Positions 60,494-64,000 of a stretch of 64,000 nt of DNA are shown piece by piece (within the stretch, counting starts at the first letter, position 1; every line of letters begins with the position of its first letter). A model generated the notes under the pieces. It had not been told where the DNA came from and searched no databases. It worked only from the letters and a program-made list of their open reading frames with translations. The stretch comes from Brevibacillus sp051967035 (GTDB lineage Bacteria > Bacillota > Bacilli > Brevibacillales > Brevibacillaceae): positions 62,001 to 126,000 of the forward strand of contig NZ_JBQCKK010000005.1 in NCBI RefSeq assembly GCF_051967035.1. Reading direction: 5' to 3'. The translations under genes and the position numbers were made by a program.

Positions 60494-61750
60494 TCATATC
60501 GATACCCTGGTGATATCGGCTCCCAGCCTGCGCAATTGCTCTTCCAGCCGATCGTACCCGCGATCGATATGATGGATCTGGTTCACCGTGGTAATCCCTT
60601 CTGCCGCAAGCCCTGCCAAAACTAATGCAGCGCCTGCCCGCAGATCGGTCGCTTCCACACTCGTGGCTGTCAGCTTCCCGACGCCGCGAATGATGGCGGA
60701 GCCGAGATCTACGTATATGGAGGCGCCCATTCGCGCCAATTCATTCACATGTTTGAATCTTCCTTCGAAAATCGTTTCCTTGATGACGCTCGTTCCCCTC
60801 GCCTGTGACAGAAACACCATCAACTGCGCCTGCAGGTCTGTCGGAAACCCTGGATATGGCGAGGTGATGATCCGGTCGTAGGCACGCGGACGGGAGCTGC
60901 TTTTGATTTCCATTATATCATGGCGGGTTTTGATTTCAACACCGCAGCTACGGGCAACCTCGATCAATGCGGTGAGCTGCTCGGGCAGCGTGTTCGTCAG
61001 TTCGACATGCCCCTGGGCGATTCCAACCGCCAGTACGTACGTACCTGTGACGATTCTGTCGGGGATGATCCGGTAGCTGACGGAACGAAGCCGCGGCACG
61101 CCGCTGATCTCGATCGTATCGGTGCCTGCGCCCCTGATTCGCGCGCCCATGGCGTTGAGAAAGTTTTGCAGGTCGATAATTTCAGGCTCGCGGGCCGCAT
61201 TGCAGATGCGTGTCGTCCCTTTCGCCAAGACCGCCGCCATCATGATATTTTCCGTCGCACCCACACTGGGGAAGGAAAGAAAGATATTGGTCCCGCGCAA
61301 TTGCTTCGCCCGAAATGTAATGTAGCCTTCCGATTCTTCGATTTTGGCTCCGAGCGCCGTAAGACCAGACAAGTGCAGGTCGATCCTGCGTTCGCCGATA
61401 TCGCATCCGCCAGGACGCGAGATCGTGACTTCGCCCAATCTGGCCAAAAGCGGCCCGGCCAGAAAAATCGATGATCGCATCTGGCTCATTAAATCATCTG
61501 GTACATGCGGGACGGAGACAGACGTAGTATCCAGATCGACGCAACCGTCCACATGCTTCGTGTTGGCCCCCAGCGCCGTCAATATTTCCAGCATAACCTT
61601 GATATCTTTCAGGTGGGGGACATCGTAGATATAGAATTGCCCTTCCGCAAGCACAGCAGCGGCAAGGATGGGAAGAGCAGCGTTCTTAGCTCCTTGGATC
61701 CGAAGCGAACCGGACAGAGGTCTTCCGCCTTCGATCGCAAAAGTCTCCAA
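60494..61750 (-). CDS. murA: UDP-N-acetylglucosamine 1-carboxyvinyltransferase
   Basis: MurA adds enolpyruvate to UDP-GlcNAc, the first committed step of peptidoglycan synthesis. The 418-residue protein has the fosfomycin-target Cys in RPGGCDIGERRIDLHLSGL (C116), which means it should be fosfomycin-sensitive, and GAKNAALPILAAA near the start. The start is TTG at 61750, seven bases after GGAGG. It sits between murB and divIB, where B. subtilis has no murA copy. Confidence 0.97.
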   Translation of the reverse strand: METFAIEGGRPLSGSLRIQGAKNAALPILAAAVLAEGQFYIYDVPHLKDIKVMLEILTALGANTKHVDGCVDLDTTSVSVPHVPDDLMSQMRSSIFLAGPLLARLGEVTISRPGGCDIGERRIDLHLSGLTALGAKIEESEGYITFRAKQLRGTNIFLSFPSVGATENIMMAAVLAKGTTRICNAAREPEIIDLQNFLNAMGARIRGAGTDTIEISGVPRLRSVSYRIIPDRIVTGTYVLAVGIAQGHVELTNTLPEQLTALIEVARSCGVEIKTRHDIMEIKSSSRPRAYDRIITSPYPGFPTDLQAQLMVFLSQARGTSVIKETIFEGRFKHVNELARMGASIYVDLGSAIIRGVGKLTATSVEATDLRAGAALVLAGLAAEGITTVNQIHHIDRGYDRLEEQLRRLGADITRVSI

Positions 61751-61765
61751 ACTTTCACCTCCGTG

Positions 61766-62671
61766 TTACCCCTCGCCCACCACCAGAACTTCCGGATGCA
61801 GATCAATTCCGTAACGCGCAAGAATTGTGCTCCGTACATGCTCGATTAAGGTGAGGACGTCGGTAGCCGTGGCTCCTCCGCAATTCACGATGAAATTCGA
61901 GTGTTTTTCCGAAACCTGAGCTCCGCCGACTCGATAGCCTTTCAGCCCTGCCGCCTCGATCAAACGTCCTGCGTGGTCGTTCGGCGGATTGCGGAACACG
62001 CTGCCGGCGCACGGCATCTGCAACGGCTGTGTTTGGCGTCGCCGCTCCTTGTTGGCAGAAAGCGTAGCGACAATTTGCTCGCGATCGCCAGGGTGCAGCC
62101 TGAACCGGGCCTCCAGCACGATCCCTTTTTCTTTTTGCAGGAGAGAAGTTCGGTAGCTAAAGCTCAGTTCCTCGTTACTCAACACCTTGCATTCGCCGTT
62201 TGCAAAAAGGATTTCGGCTTCAATAAGAATACGTGAAAGATCAGATCCGTGTGCCCCTGCATTCATATAGACGGCTCCGCCTACCGTACCAGGAATTCCT
62301 CCTGCGAATTCCATCCCTGTCAATCCCATCTTGCCTGTCTCCACCGCCAGGCGGATCATGGAATATCCGGCACCCACACACACCTCATTACCCCTGAACT
62401 CGCAGTGGCTCAAGCCCTCAGCCACTTTGAGCACGGCTCCGCGAATCCCTCCGTCCCTCACCAGAAGGTTGGAGCCGCGCCCAATAACACTCCAAGGAAT
62501 TTCATGACGATGGATGATTTGCAAGGCTGTTAACAAGGATTCTTTGTCCTTGGGCTGGATTAACAAATCAGCAGGACCCCCGATCCGCCATGTTGTATGA
62601 TTGGCGAGAGGTTCATTGGTCCACACTTTTTCGATTCCTGCTTGCTTTAGCTCATCTGCGATTTTTTTCAT
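61766..62671 (-). CDS. murB: UDP-N-acetylenolpyruvoylglucosamine reductase (type II)
   Basis: MurB reduces the MurA product with NADPH, using FAD. Motifs: HTTWRIGGPADL and GRGSNLLVRDGGIRG (FAD), GMEFAGGIPGTVGGAVYMNAG (substrate) and GSVFRNPPNDHAG with the catalytic Ser. The length of 301 residues and absence of the type I Tyr loop mark type II. The ATG at 62671 is seven bases after GGAGG. It lies 15 bases from murA, so the two sequential enzymes are made together. Confidence 0.97.
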   Translation of the reverse strand: MKKIADELKQAGIEKVWTNEPLANHTTWRIGGPADLLIQPKDKESLLTALQIIHRHEIPWSVIGRGSNLLVRDGGIRGAVLKVAEGLSHCEFRGNEVCVGAGYSMIRLAVETGKMGLTGMEFAGGIPGTVGGAVYMNAGAHGSDLSRILIEAEILFANGECKVLSNEELSFSYRTSLLQKEKGIVLEARFRLHPGDREQIVATLSANKERRRQTQPLQMPCAGSVFRNPPNDHAGRLIEAAGLKGYRVGGAQVSEKHSNFIVNCGGATATDVLTLIEHVRSTILARYGIDLHPEVLVVGEG

Positions 62672-62776
62672 TTGTGAACCTCCTGATACGTTTGCTAGGT
62701 CGGACCTTTACGTCTTCTCACGTGTTTGCTCCATACTATGCCATCGCCCAGATCAGCGTGACAATCGCCCATTCGA

Positions 62777-63880
62777 TCATTTTTTTCCGGAGACTTCCTG
62801 CAAGACGCGGACGATTTCGGTAGCGGCTTTCGGCATTCCCAGCGACAGGGCGTTCTCTTTCATTTGCTCCCACAGCTCATCGCTGTGCAGTAGGCTTTCC
62901 ACATCGTGAAGCAGGCGCTCTCCTGTCAGCTCCTTCTCCACAATCACCCGTGCTGCACCTGCACGCTCCAGGCCGCGCGCATTTTTCTCCTGATGGTTGT
63001 TCGTCACGTACGGAGACGGAATCAAAATCGAAGGAACGCCAAGAGCCGTCACTTCTGCCAGGGTAGAGGCACCTGCACGTCCGACCAGTATATGTGTCGC
63101 CGCCAAAACGTCCGGCATGTTATGGACGAAGGGAAGCACGGAAATGTTCTCGGGAAGCTTCCCTTTTGCGGCAAGCTCGCCGGAGATTTTTTCGAAGTGA
63201 ACCTCTCCGGTTACGTATACAAAATGAGTATCGGCATAGTTGCCCAATCGGGTCACAACGGAAAGCACCGCTTCATTGATCGCCCTCGCTCCGCGGCTGC
63301 CGCCGAAGATCAGGACGATCCGCTTGCCGCCGTCTACTCCCAAAAAGCTTCTTCCCGCCTGCGCATTGCCGTGCATCACTTCTGTCGCGCGCGGGTTGCC
63401 GGTAAAGACGGTTTTGCCCTTGGGAAAATAGGCGAGCGATTCTGCAAACGACACCGCCACCCGCGTAGCCTGCCGTGACAAAAACTTGTTGGTCAGGCCC
63501 GGAACGACGTTTTGCTCGTGAATCAAGGTCGGGATACCCAATCGGGACGCGGCGTACACAACCGGGCCGCACACGTAGCCGCCCGTGCCCACGACGACAT
63601 CCGGGCGAAAGTCGCGCAGCATCCGTTTTGCCTCGGAAACGGCCCGAACGAATTTCCACAAGGTCTTTACATTGTCCAGCGACAGCTTTCGCTTCAGCCC
63701 GCTGATCTCTACAGACTGGAACGGAATTTCCGTACGCGGCACAAGCTGCGCCTCCAGTCCTTTTTTACTGCCGATATACAAAAAGGCAGCCTGCGGTGTT
63801 TGGCGAGAAACTTCCCTCGCCACCGCAAGCGCCGGATAAATATGTCCACCTGTGCCACCGCCTGTCAAGACGACACGCAT
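62777..63880 (-). CDS. murG: Undecaprenyl-PP-MurNAc-pentapeptide N-acetylglucosaminyltransferase
   Basis: MurG makes lipid II from lipid I at the inner membrane face. The 367-residue GT28 protein starts with VVLTGGGTGGHIYPALAVA. DVVVGTGGYVCGPVVYAA, HEQNVVPGLTNK and VLIFGGSRGARAIN follow, and GRAGASTLAEVTALGVPSI is the UDP-GlcNAc site. The ATG at 63880 is preceded by AAGGGTG. In cell-wall order it follows spoVE/ftsW. Confidence 0.97.
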   Translation of the reverse strand: MRVVLTGGGTGGHIYPALAVAREVSRQTPQAAFLYIGSKKGLEAQLVPRTEIPFQSVEISGLKRKLSLDNVKTLWKFVRAVSEAKRMLRDFRPDVVVGTGGYVCGPVVYAASRLGIPTLIHEQNVVPGLTNKFLSRQATRVAVSFAESLAYFPKGKTVFTGNPRATEVMHGNAQAGRSFLGVDGGKRIVLIFGGSRGARAINEAVLSVVTRLGNYADTHFVYVTGEVHFEKISGELAAKGKLPENISVLPFVHNMPDVLAATHILVGRAGASTLAEVTALGVPSILIPSPYVTNNHQEKNARGLERAGAARVIVEKELTGERLLHDVESLLHSDELWEQMKENALSLGMPKAATEIVRVLQEVSGKK

Positions 63881-63960
63881 GCAATCACACCCTTTTTTCT
63901 ACAGAGGAAAGAAAATGGCTCACGCGCGACTTTTCGTCGCATCCTTTTCCTGCTGAAAAC

Positions 63961-64000
63961 TCATGATCGAGAAAAGCGAGAGATGTTCAAGAGGACGCCG
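63961..64000 (-). CDS. spoVE: SpoVE/FtsW family lipid II polymerase, C-terminal end (partial)
   Basis: The last 12 codons before a TGA stop (63961-63963) read GVLLNISRFSRS, which matches the typical C-terminus of SpoVE/FtsW (GVLLNIS-R). The rest lies outside the window. Position just upstream of murG fits spoVE of Bacillales. SpoVE versus FtsW cannot be told from this piece. Confidence 0.7.
   Translation of the reverse strand, partial: GVLLNISRFSRS

Noticed and set aside
63920..64000. Alternative reading of the window end with stop at 63920
   Set aside because: That frame gives no known protein end, while the frame ending at 63961 reads GVLLNISRFSRS, a typical SpoVE/FtsW C-terminus.

Overview
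The window comes from a spore-forming Firmicute of the Paenibacillaceae, most likely Brevibacillus or a close relative. The evidence is the sporulation genes (spoIIGA-sigE-sigG, a complete gerP operon, a sporulenol-type cyclase), the Bacillales gene order spoVE-murG-murB-murA-divIB-ylxW-ylxX-sbp-ftsA-ftsZ-spoIIGA-sigE-sigG-ylmC to ylmH-divIVA-ileS, and a pyr operon controlled by PyrR attenuators. Many genes start with GTG or TTG behind strong Shine-Dalgarno sites. The genus is inferred, not proven. No rRNA, tRNA, insertion sequence, prophage or CRISPR array was seen. Almost every gene lies on the minus strand, so transcription reads from high to low coordinates; the plus strand carries only the cyclase, the gerP operon, a flavoprotein and a Nudix hydrolase.

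Layout from high to low coordinates: 64.0-55.0 kb is the division and cell-wall cluster, ending in ftsA-ftsZ with a sigma-H-like promoter and a strong terminator. 54.9-52.1 kb is spoIIGA-sigE-sigG, with a Spo0A-type promoter before spoIIGA and a sigma-F-type promoter before sigG. 51.9-44.6 kb is ylmC-ylmD-ylmE-sepF-ylmG-ylmH-divIVA, then ileS behind an isoleucine T-box. 44.5-15.1 kb is a block not found between ileS and lspA in Bacillus subtilis, where only ylyA lies there. 15.0-13.2 kb returns to the B. subtilis order with lspA and rluD (ylyB). 11.7-1.2 kb is pyrR-pyrP-pyrB-pyrC-carA-carB-pyrF-pyrE, which lacks pyrK and pyrD. The last gene is a secreted glycine-rich peptidoglycan-binding protein.

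The 15-44 kb block holds the least ordinary material. (1) A five-gene alpha-glucan operon encodes a DUF4912 protein, a GH57 branching enzyme fused to a GT4 glucan synthase, a nucleotidyltransferase fused to a phosphohexomutase domain that has lost all its catalytic motifs, a GH15 glucoamylase-like protein and an intact phosphohexomutase. Spo0A-box-like sites lie upstream. (2) An envelope-stress operon, pspA-DUF350-DUF4178-DUF4247, follows a textbook sigma-W-type promoter. (3) A spore-surface neighbourhood contains the sporulenol-type cyclase, gerPABCDEF, a divergent second gerPD and an Hsp20 protein; sigma-K-like -10 elements point both ways between gerPA and the gerPD paralogue. (4) Various envelope and metabolic genes follow: LCP ligase, Nudix, MFS exporter, enolase-superfamily enzyme, a DksA/YteA protein and a beta-propeller lipoprotein.

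Together the window links growth functions (pyrimidines, wall, division, isoleucyl-tRNA) to commitment to sporulation and spore-coat permeability. The glucan operon is the best candidate for an under-described system, possibly a developmentally controlled glycogen-like store or surface glucan.
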